Shown: piece after piece, positions 7,071 to 15,042 of the stretch
How the letters are laid out: each line of letters begins with the position of its first letter
Position numbering within the stretch: position 1 is the first letter of the stretch
Notes under the pieces: generated by a model
Told to the model about the DNA's origin: nothing
Databases searched by the model: none
The model's input: only the letters and a program-made list of their open reading frames with translations
NCBI GenBank assembly: GCA_902493585.1
Contig: CABUPZ010000027.1
Coordinates: 1-32,908 of the forward strand
Source: an uncultured Fusicatenibacter sp.
GTDB lineage: Bacteria > Bacillota > Clostridia > Lachnospirales > Lachnospiraceae
Reading direction: 5' to 3'
Length of the DNA: 32,908 nt
Translations under genes and position numbers: made by a program

Positions 7071-7799
7071 TTATCCTCCGTTCTTTGCTGTCTTCAGCAG
7101 ATCCCTGACAACTTCTCCGGCGATCATCAGCCCCGCTGTTCCCGGCACAAAGGCGATGCTCCCCGGAACCGGACGTTTTGCAGTCCCTTTGCTTTCCTCT
7201 GACTCCCTGGTTTTGATGGGTTCTTCCTTTGAATACAGCACCTTGCATTTCTTTATACCGCGCTTCTTCAATTCCCTGCGCATCACTTTTGCCAGCGGGC
7301 ATACACTTGTTTTGGAAATATCCGTAATCTCAAAGCGTCCGGGATCCAGCTTATTTCCGGTTCCCATGCTGGAAATCACCGGGGTTCCTGCCGCTGCCGC
7401 CATCTCGATCAGCAGAAGCTTCGCGGTCACGGTGTCCACCGCGTCCACAACATAATCATAGGAAGAGAAATCAAACAGTTCTGCGGTATCTTCCATAAAA
7501 AATGTCTCATAGGTATGAACCACGATTTCCGGATTGATGTCCCGGATCCTGTCTTTCATCACCTCTGTCTTTGCCTGTCCGATCGTGGAATGAAGAGCGA
7601 TCAGCTGACGGTTCAGATTGGTCAGTGAAACCTGATCGTTATCCACCAGGATCAGTGTTCCGATCCCGCATCTGGCAAGCGCCTCCGCAACATAGGAGCC
7701 TACGCCTCCGATGCCGAACACGGCAACTCTGGCATTTTTGAGCCGCTTCAGCCCTTCTTCGCCGATCAGCAGCTCCATTCTTGAATATTCATGCAGCAT
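7071..7799 (-). CDS. tcdA: tRNA threonylcarbamoyladenosine dehydratase (TcdA/CsdL)
   Basis: The 242-residue product is an E1-like ThiF/MoeB-family enzyme. The nucleotide-binding motif GIGGVGSYVAEALARCG is at about 30-46, followed by the LVDNDQVSLTNLNRQ segment that places the adenylating Arg and metal-binding Asp. The C-terminal part carries GTAGLMIAGEVV typical of TcdA. TcdA dehydrates t6A37 to the cyclic ct6A form in ANN-decoding tRNAs. Length and the MLHEYSRMELLIGEEGL start, including the family's RxxLLIG-type motif, separate it from MoeB and ThiF. It is the first gene of the murB-rapZ-whiA-crh-like set. A 16-bp perfect palindrome lies just upstream. Confidence 0.9.
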   Translation of the reverse strand: MLHEYSRMELLIGEEGLKRLKNARVAVFGIGGVGSYVAEALARCGIGTLILVDNDQVSLTNLNRQLIALHSTIGQAKTEVMKDRIRDINPEIVVHTYETFFMEDTAELFDFSSYDYVVDAVDTVTAKLLLIEMAAAAGTPVISSMGTGNKLDPGRFEITDISKTSVCPLAKVMRRELKKRGIKKCKVLYSKEEPIKTRESEESKGTAKRPVPGSIAFVPGTAGLMIAGEVVRDLLKTAKNGG

Positions 7800-7820
7800 T
7801 CCAGCCTCTTCCTTTCTTCT

Positions 7821-7836
7821 GATATACCAGTATATC
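7821..7836. promoter_or_regulatory. 16-bp palindrome upstream of tcdA, possible operator
   Basis: GATATAC and GTATATC form perfect 7-bp arms around a 2-bp centre, 21 bp upstream of the tcdA ATG, overlapping where the promoter or early leader should be. No known regulator's consensus is recognised. Confidence 0.35.
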
Positions 7837-7913
7837 GTCCGTCAAAGAACTGCCCATATTCTAACACGAACCCCGGAAACTTGCAACAAAAGGCTGCCTG
7901 ACGGAAAGCATCT

Positions 7914-7944
7914 TCGTAACATTTCAATCGCCTGAACGGTCACG
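7914..7944. repeat. degenerate copy of the CCGTTC/GAACGG palindrome family
   Basis: CGTAACATTTCA and TGAACGGTCACG face each other across six bases, pairing at 9 of 12 positions. It sits between spoVAE and tcdA, ending a few bases from the spoVAE stop. Confidence 0.45.
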
Positions 7945-7948
7945 CATC

Positions 7949-8308
7949 TTATTTTTTCATTTTCGGACGGAAGACCAGGCTGGCAAGATAACTGAAGATC
8001 AAAGCTGCCGATGTGCCCACTGCTCCGGCGCGGAAGCCTCCCTGAAACAATCCCAGAAAACCGGACTCATCCACCGCTTCCTTTACGCCGTGAAACAGGA
8101 GATGTCCAAATCCGATCAGCGGCACGGAAGCCCCCGCTCCCGCATAGTCAAACAACGGCTGATACAGTCCCAGAAAACTGAGGACCGCTCCGGTGCATAC
8201 CAGCAGCACCATGATCCTTCCCGGCATCAGCTTCGTTCTGTCCAGCAGAATCTGTGCCAGCGCGCAGATCAGTCCTCCAACCCAGAAAGCATTGATATAT
8301 TCCATCAT
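7949..8308 (-). CDS. spoVAE: stage V sporulation protein AE (SpoVAE)
   Basis: The 119-residue product is a membrane protein with four hydrophobic stretches and the SpoVAC/AE-family signature around FDYAGAGASVPLIGFGHLL near residues 52-70. SpoVAE is part of the inner-membrane channel that moves dipicolinic acid into the developing spore and out on germination. I start at the ATG at 8308, seven bases after AGGAGG; a longer open frame upstream runs inside spoVAD and is not coding. The start overlaps the spoVAD stop as ATGA, so translation is coupled. It ends the minus-strand spoVAD-spoVAE unit. Confidence 0.92.
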   Translation of the reverse strand: MMEYINAFWVGGLICALAQILLDRTKLMPGRIMVLLVCTGAVLSFLGLYQPLFDYAGAGASVPLIGFGHLLFHGVKEAVDESGFLGLFQGGFRAGAVGTSAALIFSYLASLVFRPKMKK

Positions 8309-9330
8309 TTCTTTTCCTCCTCTTCGTGCTCGATCACAACCGCCTGGGCGATCCCGGGGACACTTTGTCCTTCCTGAAAGCTGACTTTTGACATCAGCGC
8401 TCCAGTGGGCAGAAACAGGATCCGTTTCCACTCTCCGCTTTCCAGCTTCGGCAGCAGAAAGGAGGTCAGCACCACCGCGGCACACCCGCAGCCGCTTCCG
8501 CCTGCTCCCGTGTCCTGCGTCGCTTCATCAAAGATCATGATTCCACAGTCCAGATGCTGGGCGGTAATGTCGAAACCTTTCTGCCGGAGGAGTTCAAAGA
8601 GAATTTCCTGGCCGACGGTACCCAGATCCCCGGTCACGATATGATCATAGTCTTCCGGACGCCGGTTAAAGTCGATCAGATTCTGGCAGATGGTATCGCA
8701 TGCCGCCGGAGCCATGCACGCTCCCATATTCTGGGAATCCTTCAATCCATAATCCACGATCTTTCCTGTGGTGACTCCCGTGATCTTTACCTTTGTCCGT
8801 TTTTTCCCAAGCACACAGGCTCCGCTGCCTGTGACGGTCCAGGATGCCGACAGCGGTCTCTGGTTCCCATAGGCAAGGGGAAAACGAAATTCCTTCTCCG
8901 CACTTCCGAAATGGCTGGACGTCAGGGACAGCACCCAATCCCCATAGCCGCCGGCGATCGCCATCGCTCCCAGGGACAGCGCCTCCCCCATCGTCGAGCA
9001 GGCTCCAAACAATCCGTAGATCGGTCGGTTCAGTTCCACCAGTCCAAATGAGGACGCGATGGACTGTGCCAGCAGATCCCCGGCAAAGATCATCCGTATC
9101 TGCTCCGCTTTCAGATTTGCTTTCTGAATCGCCAGTTTTGCCACTGCAAGCTGCATCTGGCTTTCGCCTTCCTCCCAGCTCTGCCCGCCGCACATAGGGT
9201 CGGTCAGTACATGATCAAAATAATCGCCCAGGGGTCCTTCCTTTTCTTTCTCTCCCACCAGCGAAGCGCCGGAGGCAATGTAAACCGGCTCTTCAAAGGC
9301 GATACTCTGTTTTCCTGTCATCTGTTTCAT
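8305..9330 (-). CDS. spoVAD: stage V sporulation protein AD (SpoVAD)
   Basis: The 341-residue product has the thiolase-like fold of SpoVAD, the DPA-binding subunit of the spore SpoVA complex. Recognisable segments are QSIAFEEPVYIASGASLVG near the start, the DPMCGGQSWEEGESQM region near residues 45-60, LFGACSTMGEALSLGAMAI near 110-130 and TVTGSGACVLGK near 165-176. GGAAG lies upstream of the ATG. It leads the minus-strand pair and is preceded by a good sigma-G-type promoter, which fits forespore expression. In Bacillus spoVAD follows spoVAC in one operon; here spoVAC lies on the other strand. Confidence 0.95.
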   Translation of the reverse strand: MKQMTGKQSIAFEEPVYIASGASLVGEKEKEGPLGDYFDHVLTDPMCGGQSWEEGESQMQLAVAKLAIQKANLKAEQIRMIFAGDLLAQSIASSFGLVELNRPIYGLFGACSTMGEALSLGAMAIAGGYGDWVLSLTSSHFGSAEKEFRFPLAYGNQRPLSASWTVTGSGACVLGKKRTKVKITGVTTGKIVDYGLKDSQNMGACMAPAACDTICQNLIDFNRRPEDYDHIVTGDLGTVGQEILFELLRQKGFDITAQHLDCGIMIFDEATQDTGAGGSGCGCAAVVLTSFLLPKLESGEWKRILFLPTGALMSKVSFQEGQSVPGIAQAVVIEHEEEEKK

Positions 9331-9381
9331 CTTTTCTGCTTCCTTTTCCTGATTTTTACTGAATGTTCGTAACAGCAGGAA

Positions 9382-9412
9382 TAGTATCTGACCGCGGATG
9401 GAAAACTATGCA
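9382..9412 (-). promoter_or_regulatory. sigma-G-type promoter of spoVAD-spoVAE
   Basis: On the minus strand TGCATA (9407-9412) is followed after 18 bp by GATACTA (9382-9388). The known forespore sigma-G consensus is about TGNATA-N18-CATNHTA, so the match is close in both boxes and in spacing. The start would fall near 9375, about 45 bases before the spoVAD ATG. Confidence 0.65.
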
Positions 9413-9428
9413 TGGCGCTTTTGAAAAA

Positions 9429-9457
9429 GTATATTTCTTCCGTTTTATGAAATAATA
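9429..9457 (+). promoter_or_regulatory. candidate sigma-G-type promoter of spoVAA-spoVAB-spoVAC
   Basis: GTATA (9429-9433) and AATAATA (9451-9457) are 17 bp apart, close to the sigma-G pattern GHATR-N18-CATNHTA but weaker than the opposing promoter. The resulting leader would be about 18 nt and would begin just before the GAGGAGG ribosome binding site. Confidence 0.4.
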
Positions 9458-9481
9458 ATACCTCACGAGGAGGCGACAGCA

Positions 9482-10114
9482 ATGAGTGATACATTATATA
9501 TTCAGACAGACAAAAATATGAAAGTCACAAAAGAAATTGTCACACTGGGAGAAATCGCGGATCTCAGCTGCAAAAACTCTTCCGTGCTCGCCCGCAATCA
9601 GGTACGAAAAGTCGCTTCTCTGCCAAAAGGAAAATACGGGCGGTATGTCCTTTCGATGATCGATATTATCCGTGAAATCGAACGGGAAGAGCCACAGGTG
9701 GAGGTCTGTCATATCGGTGAGCCCACCTTTATCCTCACTTACGAAAATCCCAGCCAGAAAAATAAACTTCTCAGTTTCCTGAAAGTAGCTCTGGTCAGCG
9801 TGATCACTTTTGTCGGCGCCGGTTTTTCCATTATGACCTTTCAGACCGATGTGGATATCCGGACACTGTTCGACAATATCTATCAGCTGTTCACCGGCAG
9901 GGATTCCCCGGGGTTTTCCGTTCTGGAGATTTCCTATTCTCTTGGGATCGGCATCGGTGTCGTCCTGTTCTTCAACCATTTCGGAAACCGGAAGCTGACG
10001 CAGGATCCGACGCCTATGGAAGTGGAGATGCGCACCTATGAGGATGATATCGACACCACGATCATCGAACAGGCGGATCGCCGCCAGAAAGGAGACAGCC
10101 ATGGGAATTCCTGA
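9482..10114 (+). CDS. spoVAA: stage V sporulation protein AA (SpoVAA)
   Basis: The 210-residue product has a soluble N-terminal domain (about 1-95, TLYIQTDKNMKVTKEIVTLG at the start) followed by two hydrophobic segments at about 100-120 and 142-162 and an acidic C-terminus. This matches SpoVAA. GAGGAGG lies before the ATG. It overlaps spoVAB by 14 bp. It opens the plus-strand spoVA unit and shares a 151-bp divergent promoter region with spoVAD. Confidence 0.9.
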   Translation: MSDTLYIQTDKNMKVTKEIVTLGEIADLSCKNSSVLARNQVRKVASLPKGKYGRYVLSMIDIIREIEREEPQVEVCHIGEPTFILTYENPSQKNKLLSFLKVALVSVITFVGAGFSIMTFQTDVDIRTLFDNIYQLFTGRDSPGFSVLEISYSLGIGIGVVLFFNHFGNRKLTQDPTPMEVEMRTYEDDIDTTIIEQADRRQKGDSHGNS

Positions 10115-10520
10115 GTTTCTCGTCCTCGGCCTCATCGGACTGTCCCTGGGCTTCTTCGTATCCAGCGGCGCGGCGGCGCTTATGATCGGCCTTGGGATCA
10201 TCCCACGGTACGCAGGGATCACCCGCACCGCCGGCAGTATCAAATGGTATGAAAACTGCTGCATCCTTGGAATTCTCCTGGGCAGCATCGCCGGTCTGTA
10301 TGATGTGCAGATACCGCTGGGGGCACCGGCCCTTGCCGTCTATGGATTGTTTTCCGGGCTCTTCCTGGGAAGCTGGGTCATTGCACTCGGCGAAGTCATC
10401 GATGTCTATGCGATCACCATGCGCCGTCTGGGGATCGTGCAGGGCATCCAGTATCTGATCCTGTCCATGGCGCTGGGAAAAATCCTGGGATCTCTTCTGT
10501 TTTTTTACCGGGGATGGTGA
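10101..10520 (+). CDS. spoVAB: stage V sporulation protein AB (SpoVAB)
   Basis: The 139-residue product is almost wholly hydrophobic, with about four membrane segments, and carries GLIGLSLGFFVSSGAAALMI near the start and GSWVIALGEVIDVYAITMRR near residues 92-111, both typical of SpoVAB. I start at the ATG at 10101, which follows AAAGGAG by six bases; an upstream in-frame ATG would extend deeper into spoVAA. It lies between spoVAA and spoVAC. A 124-bp gap with a palindrome follows. Confidence 0.9.
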   Translation: MGIPEFLVLGLIGLSLGFFVSSGAAALMIGLGIIPRYAGITRTAGSIKWYENCCILGILLGSIAGLYDVQIPLGAPALAVYGLFSGLFLGSWVIALGEVIDVYAITMRRLGIVQGIQYLILSMALGKILGSLLFFYRGW

Positions 10521-10573
10521 ATCTGCAGACTCTAGAGCATGTTTGAAAATTGCTTTCTGCTGCAGAACAGCAG

Positions 10574-10593
10574 CCGTTCCACCGGCGGAACGG
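10574..10593. repeat. palindrome CCGTTCC/GGAACGG between spoVAB and spoVAC
   Basis: Perfect 7-bp arms CCGTTCC (10574-10580) and GGAACGG (10587-10593) flank ACCGGC. There is no following T-run, so it is not an ordinary terminator. Related palindromes occur at several other gaps in this window. Confidence 0.6.
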
Positions 10594-10644
10594 TGATGCA
10601 GACCGCGGGCAGATGGTAAGATAATTCAGAAAGGACGGACTGAA

Positions 10645-11106
10645 ATGAACAATTTGAAAAATGAAAAAGCAAAAAAAGAATATGAACAGTATGTCAATGA
10701 GATCACCCCAAAACACAGTCTGCCGCTGCAGATGGGAAAAGCTTTCGTTGTGGGCGGCCTGATCTGTACCCTGGGGCAGGTGATCCTTCATCTTTGCGAA
10801 ACCATGTTTCAGATGAAACCGGAGACGGCAGGATCCTGGTGTTCTCTGATCCTGGTGGCTCTCAGCGTTCTGCTGACCGGGCTGAATATTTATCAGCTGA
10901 TCGTCAAGTTTGCCGGGGCAGGAGCGCTGGTGCCAATCACCGGTTTTGCCAACTCCGTAGCCGCTCCGGCCATCGAATACCAGAAAGAAGGACAGGTCAT
11001 GGGAATCGGCTGCAAAATCTTTACGATCGCAGGCCCGGTGATCCTGTACGGGATTTTCTGCAGCTGGCTCCTGGGGCTGATCTACTGGATCTCCACGTTC
11101 TTTTAA
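10645..11106 (+). CDS. spoVAC: stage V sporulation protein AC (SpoVAC)
   Basis: The 153-residue product has a charged N-terminus (about 1-35) and four hydrophobic segments. The family signature is visible as KFAGAGALVPITGFANSVAA near residues 88-107, and KHSLPLQMGKAFVVGGLICT near the first membrane segment. SpoVAC is a mechanosensitive-type channel subunit of the spore SpoVA complex. AAAGGAC precedes the ATG. It closes the plus-strand spoVA unit; its stop codon overlaps that of the convergent DUF4129-like gene within a shared TTAA. Confidence 0.93.
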   Translation: MNNLKNEKAKKEYEQYVNEITPKHSLPLQMGKAFVVGGLICTLGQVILHLCETMFQMKPETAGSWCSLILVALSVLLTGLNIYQLIVKFAGAGALVPITGFANSVAAPAIEYQKEGQVMGIGCKIFTIAGPVILYGIFCSWLLGLIYWISTFF

Positions 11107-12398
11107 AAGCGCAGCTGCTCCGCCTGCCGTGCTTCTTCACGGCTGCATTCCCGATGGCTGTACCGGGCTTTTTCATAGAGCCGGTGCAGCGTTTCCATTT
11201 CTTCCGCGGTTATGATCTTGGCAAGTTTCTCCAGTTCCTCCGGGGTTTCTGTACCGTGAGGATTTTTCTTCTGGATCCGCATCCCGCAGCGCAGGGTTTT
11301 CTTATATTTTTTCCGGATCTGTTCTGCCGGCGCAGGGAACAGGCGGGAGGAGGCATGGTTCTGTTTTCTTTTTCTCTTTTCTTTCCGGTCTTCCTCGCCG
11401 AGAAACGTGATCTCATCCTCCTCCTCTTTCAGGAACGAACGGTTCATGGAACAAAGCGCCCGATACAACGCCCGGAGGAAGATGACCGCCGCCGCTGCCA
11501 GAACGATCCACATAAGAGCCTGGGTAAGCGGTTCCAGCCATTTCGGAGGCTCCGAAGCTTCCACACCGGTCAGTTCCTCCAGCATTTCACCGGTCATAAG
11601 ATTCTCCTGCACCGCCGGTTCCGGCATCTCCGTCTGTACGTTCCTCTCGTCAAATTGAATCCGGAGCTTTGTCAGCGGTTCTTCCCCGTAAAGCAGTGAC
11701 GGAAGCATCACCAGCAGCAGGATCAGGAGCGCCGGAACCAAAAGCAGACGGATGATCCTGCGCATCGTCTGGACCGGAAGATTGGCAATCGACTGATGTT
11801 CCTCCACATAATCCCAGAAGCTGGTCAGATAGCGAAACAGGAAACACACCAGGATCTCCACGAACAGCAGACCGAAAATATACCGGTAAAGAGACTCGAT
11901 CCCCAGCGGCAAAGAGATAAGATAAAACAGGGCAAACACAATAAAGTGTACCGGGTGGGGCTCGTCCAAAAACATCGGAATCTCTGCAAGCTCCGGCATC
12001 TGTACAGAATCTTCCCCCATCGGCATATCCAGATACGCCTTACGCAGTTTTCCTTTTTTGATCCTCACGCCGCCCCGGATCACCCACAGAACTCCGGTAA
12101 GGACTGCAAACACCGGATTCCGCGTCGCAAAAAACGCCAGCGCGGCGGCAGCGATCCCGGACAGTGTATACAGCCACAGCGCCCTGCAGCAGCGGACCGC
12201 CAGCCGGCTCAGGATCACCGGAGCCAGCAGCAGCGCGCCAAACCAGAACTGAACCGTCAGCTCTTTCCCCCGCCCTCCGATAAACGCATAGAACAACGGC
12301 AGGACAGGAGCCAGGAGGAGTGTGGCATGCAGAAAAGCAAGCCAGGTCAAAAGAGGGCTCTTTTTTAATTTCTGTGTTTTATCCTTTGTTCCATTCAT
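11103..12398 (-). CDS. DUF4129-like membrane protein of the MoxR-DUF58 cluster
   Basis: The 431-residue product has about six or seven membrane segments up to residue 250 and another near 305-325, then a basic cytoplasmic tail. The C-terminal helix LHRLYEKARYSHRECSREEA near 405-425 resembles the DUF4129 domain usually found next to transglutaminase-like proteins in MoxR-DUF58 clusters. It follows DUF58 by 69 bp on the same strand, so I infer it is the third member of this cluster. The function of the family is not settled; envelope protein assembly is suggested by context. Assignment to DUF4129 rests on the short C-terminal motif and the neighbours. Confidence 0.65.
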   Translation of the reverse strand: MNGTKDKTQKLKKSPLLTWLAFLHATLLLAPVLPLFYAFIGGRGKELTVQFWFGALLLAPVILSRLAVRCCRALWLYTLSGIAAAALAFFATRNPVFAVLTGVLWVIRGGVRIKKGKLRKAYLDMPMGEDSVQMPELAEIPMFLDEPHPVHFIVFALFYLISLPLGIESLYRYIFGLLFVEILVCFLFRYLTSFWDYVEEHQSIANLPVQTMRRIIRLLLVPALLILLLVMLPSLLYGEEPLTKLRIQFDERNVQTEMPEPAVQENLMTGEMLEELTGVEASEPPKWLEPLTQALMWIVLAAAAVIFLRALYRALCSMNRSFLKEEEDEITFLGEEDRKEKRKRKQNHASSRLFPAPAEQIRKKYKKTLRCGMRIQKKNPHGTETPEELEKLAKIITAEEMETLHRLYEKARYSHRECSREEARQAEQLRF

Positions 12399-12443
12399 CG
12401 GTATCTGACACCGCCTTTCTGTTCCCTGCTCATTTTCATTTTC

Positions 12444-12471
12444 GTAACCATTCCTCTGGCGGAACAGTTAC
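12444..12471. repeat. imperfect palindrome overlapping the DUF58 stop codon
   Basis: GTAACCATTCC (12444-12454) and GGAACAGTTAC (12461-12471) pair at 9 of 11 positions around TCTGGC. It includes the DUF58 stop codon at 12468-12470. It resembles the palindromes near 10574 and 32450. Confidence 0.55.
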
Positions 12472-13595
12472 CCGACCTCCCAGCGGAGGACCTTCACGCC
12501 CCTGGGCGTCTCCTCTTCTTCCTGTCTCCCCTTTGGCAGCACCGGAAGCACCCAGAGAACTCCCGTTCCTTCTTTTGCAGCCGCCGCCAGTTCTTTTTCC
12601 AGTTCCTGTGTCCGGTTTTTTGAGACGACAATACAGGTATGTCCGCTTCCTCCGGATGTCTTCTCCCTCCGGAAAAGTTCCCGGATGGGAACCGTGTTTC
12701 TTTCTCCGGTGATCAGGCGGGCCAGCTTCTGGTTCAGCGCCTGCATCTGTGCCGCTCCAGCGGGAAGACGGTATCTCAAAAGTTCTCCCGTCTCACCGTC
12801 CCTGCCGTTGCTGACGATGTCCGCCTCCATCTTGGCATTTGCCAGCCGCGCGCAAAGAGACGACACGATCCGGATCGATTCCTCCACCAGCACCTCATAT
12901 TTCAGGATCGCCGTGTCCTCCACGTCAAGAAATACCGTGATCTCTGCGGAGGTAGTGGAATCATGCTGGTTTACCATCAGCTTTCCCGTACTGGCGGACG
13001 CTTTCCAGTTGATCTGTTTCATCGGATCCGTCCGCTCATATTCCCGGATTCCTGAAAATTCGAAAGGGTCCGGATAGATACGGTTCTGGGTCATCACCAT
13101 CCCGCTGATCGCCTGGCAGACAGGAGCGATCCTCCGCGTGTCAATCTGCGCCGGATAGACATACATGGAAGTATTCTGCACCTGCTCCGTCAGATACCTC
13201 CGCCCGGACAGCAGATCCGTCGTCACGATTCCCGCCGTTTTTATCTCATAATAGCCTCTTCTCCGACAGACAAACGGAAGCCTCCGCAAGATCCGCTGAC
13301 GGGTCAGCAGGGAAAAAATATCCCTTTTGTAACTCTGGTCCGTCACACTGGTATTTGCCTGGGCATCGCTGGCAAATTCCAGGTTTCTGCTCATGGCAAG
13401 ACGTACTTCCAGTGCAGGAACCGGCAGGATCTTGTCGTTGGTGATCTTCTCCAGCAGACACGAGGTATCTCCCTCATACACCCAGCCGTCGGCAAACTCC
13501 GCCCTTACGCTCAGATCCTTTTTCCAATATCTGGCATACACCATCCTCCAGCACAGCCAGGCAGCCAGAATCCCAAGAAATAGCAGTGCAATCAT
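12468..13595 (-). CDS. DUF58 domain protein
   Basis: The 375-residue product has one N-terminal membrane segment (about 2-20), a beta-rich middle and the DUF58 signature near residues 190-215, ERTDPMKQINWKASASTGKL, followed by a von Willebrand A-like stretch (SAEITVFLDVEDT). DUF58 proteins are partners of MoxR-type AAA+ ATPases. The gene overlaps the moxR stop by 4 bp, showing translational coupling. The substrate of the complex is unknown. The overlap and domain order make the assignment firm. Confidence 0.9.
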   Translation of the reverse strand: MIALLFLGILAAWLCWRMVYARYWKKDLSVRAEFADGWVYEGDTSCLLEKITNDKILPVPALEVRLAMSRNLEFASDAQANTSVTDQSYKRDIFSLLTRQRILRRLPFVCRRRGYYEIKTAGIVTTDLLSGRRYLTEQVQNTSMYVYPAQIDTRRIAPVCQAISGMVMTQNRIYPDPFEFSGIREYERTDPMKQINWKASASTGKLMVNQHDSTTSAEITVFLDVEDTAILKYEVLVEESIRIVSSLCARLANAKMEADIVSNGRDGETGELLRYRLPAGAAQMQALNQKLARLITGERNTVPIRELFRREKTSGGSGHTCIVVSKNRTQELEKELAAAAKEGTGVLWVLPVLPKGRQEEEETPRGVKVLRWEVG

Positions 13596-14542
13596 AAGCT
13601 ATTCCTTTTCCAGTCTTCCGTCGGGACGGGAACCTGCTGAAGAATGTCCGAGATCACCTGACATGCCGTTCTGCTGTCGGAAATTCCACTCTGCAGACTG
13701 ATCCGGTGCGCCAGAACCGGCACCGCCACCGCTTTCAGATCCTCCGGCACCACATAATCTCTCCCCTGCACCATCGCGTACGCCTGGGACGCCCTGAGAT
13801 ACGCCAGCGTTCCTCTGGGGCTTACTCCGTTTTCTATCTTTGCATGTTTTCTTGTGACCTGTACCACAGACACCAGGTACTCCATCAGTTCCTTATGTAC
13901 ATAGACATCCCGGCATGCTTTCTGAAGTTCCGACAGAACGGATTTCTCACAGACCGCCCCAAGTTCCTCCAGAGGCTCCTCACGGATAAACCGGCGGATC
14001 AGCTCCGTCTCCTTTTCCGGTGACAGTTCTTCCATAGAAAGCCGCATCAGGAACCGGTCCATCTGCGCCTCCGGAAGCGGAAAGGTACCCAGCGTCTCCA
14101 GCGGATTCTGCGTGGCAATGACCAGGAACGGCTCCTCCAGCGGCCTGGTCACGCCGTCCACGGTCACCTGATGTTCCGCCATACATTCCAGAAGGCTGCT
14201 CTGGGTCTTCGGCGTCGCGCGGTTGATCTCATCCGCCAGAAGAATGTTGCAGAAGACAGGTCCTTCGCTGAACACAAATTCCCCTGCCTTCGCATCAAAG
14301 TAATTCAGTCCCGTGACATCCGACGGAAGCAGGTCCGGCGTAAACTGGATGCGCCCGAATTTCGCGGATACGGAACGTGCCAGGGACTTTGCCATCACGG
14401 TCTTGCCCGTTCCCGGAACATCCTCCAGCAGCACATGACCGCCCGCCGTCAGAGCCGTCAGGATCATGGTCAGGATCTCTTCATTTCCAATCATGACTTT
14501 CTGAATATTCGCTTTCAACTGCTGTAAAATCTCTGTTTTCAT
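13592..14542 (-). CDS. MoxR-family AAA+ ATPase
   Basis: The 316-residue product has Walker A (EDVPGTGKTVMAKSLA, near 38-53), Walker B (LLADEINRATPKTQSSLLE, near 100-118) and the MoxR-specific ATQNPLETLGTFPLPEAQMDR segment near 150. MoxR ATPases are chaperone-like and act with DUF58 proteins to mature or insert protein complexes. GGAGGAG precedes the ATG. It heads a three-gene minus-strand set with DUF58 and the DUF4129-like protein. Confidence 0.93.
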   Translation of the reverse strand: MKTEILQQLKANIQKVMIGNEEILTMILTALTAGGHVLLEDVPGTGKTVMAKSLARSVSAKFGRIQFTPDLLPSDVTGLNYFDAKAGEFVFSEGPVFCNILLADEINRATPKTQSSLLECMAEHQVTVDGVTRPLEEPFLVIATQNPLETLGTFPLPEAQMDRFLMRLSMEELSPEKETELIRRFIREEPLEELGAVCEKSVLSELQKACRDVYVHKELMEYLVSVVQVTRKHAKIENGVSPRGTLAYLRASQAYAMVQGRDYVVPEDLKAVAVPVLAHRISLQSGISDSRTACQVISDILQQVPVPTEDWKRNSL

Positions 14543-14583
14543 GGTCTCCTCCTGTGTGTTTCATCGTTTCCGGCTTTTCATGT

Positions 14584-14592
14584 ATTGTACCA
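14584..14592 (-). promoter_or_regulatory. extended -10 promoter of the moxR cluster
   Basis: TGGTACAAT on the minus strand is an extended -10 element about 45 bases before the moxR ATG. No good -35 is seen, which is usual for extended -10 promoters. Confidence 0.45.
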
Positions 14593-14631
14593 CAAAGAGC
14601 ACAAAAGAGCACTCAGCATCTTCCTCTTTTC

Positions 14632-14659
14632 TTGAATTTCCCTTTTTTCATGTTATAAT
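14632..14659 (+). promoter_or_regulatory. strong sigma-A promoter with no intact gene behind it
   Basis: TTGAAT (14632-14637) and TATAAT (14654-14659) are 16 bp apart, and the -10 has a TG extension (TGTTATAAT). It points rightwards into a stretch with no intact plus-strand gene. Confidence 0.55.
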
Positions 14660-14676
14660 CAGAATATAAGTTCGAT

Positions 14677-15042
14677 TTATCTTTCTGTTTTTCCTTTTCC
14701 ATCTCCGATTGCCACAGCCAGTTCGATCACCGGAACCATCACTTCATCTTCTTCCGGCACTCCAAATGAAGTCTCAATCGTTCCCAAGACAGAGGTTCCG
14801 CTGTAAGTAATCGTTCCGTCCTCAATATCAAATTCCGTTGTAACATCCGCCTCTTCAAAAATTACCCTACTGTTCGAAAATTCGGTAGTCACCCGATAAT
14901 ACGGCGTGTTGACAACCTCCAGCTCAACGTTAAAATTTTCTTTTGAAAGGTTTAATGCAGCCAGATTAAAGTTCTTTTCAGGAAACGCCTCCTTTTGAAG
15001 CGCTGCAGGCTTTGATCGCTCGCAATGGAAAGGATCTCTCAC
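14677..15042 (-). pseudogene. unrecognised fragment, probably N-terminally lost
   Basis: The open frame encodes 121 residues. From about residue 25 on it looks like real protein: alternating beta-type sequence (FNVELEVVNTPYY, VTTEFDIEDGTITYSGTS) with an acidic and then basic end. The first 24 residues look different and lie antisense to a separate plus-strand coding-like fragment, and the start has no ribosome binding site. I infer a gene that lost its 5' end at about 14970. I do not recognise the family. It could instead be an intact small gene with a non-ATG start further in. Confidence 0.4.

Noticed and set aside
8309..8485. N-terminal extension of spoVAE
   Set aside because: The extension lies inside spoVAD, is out of character with the SpoVAE family, and the downstream ATG has an ideal ribosome binding site.
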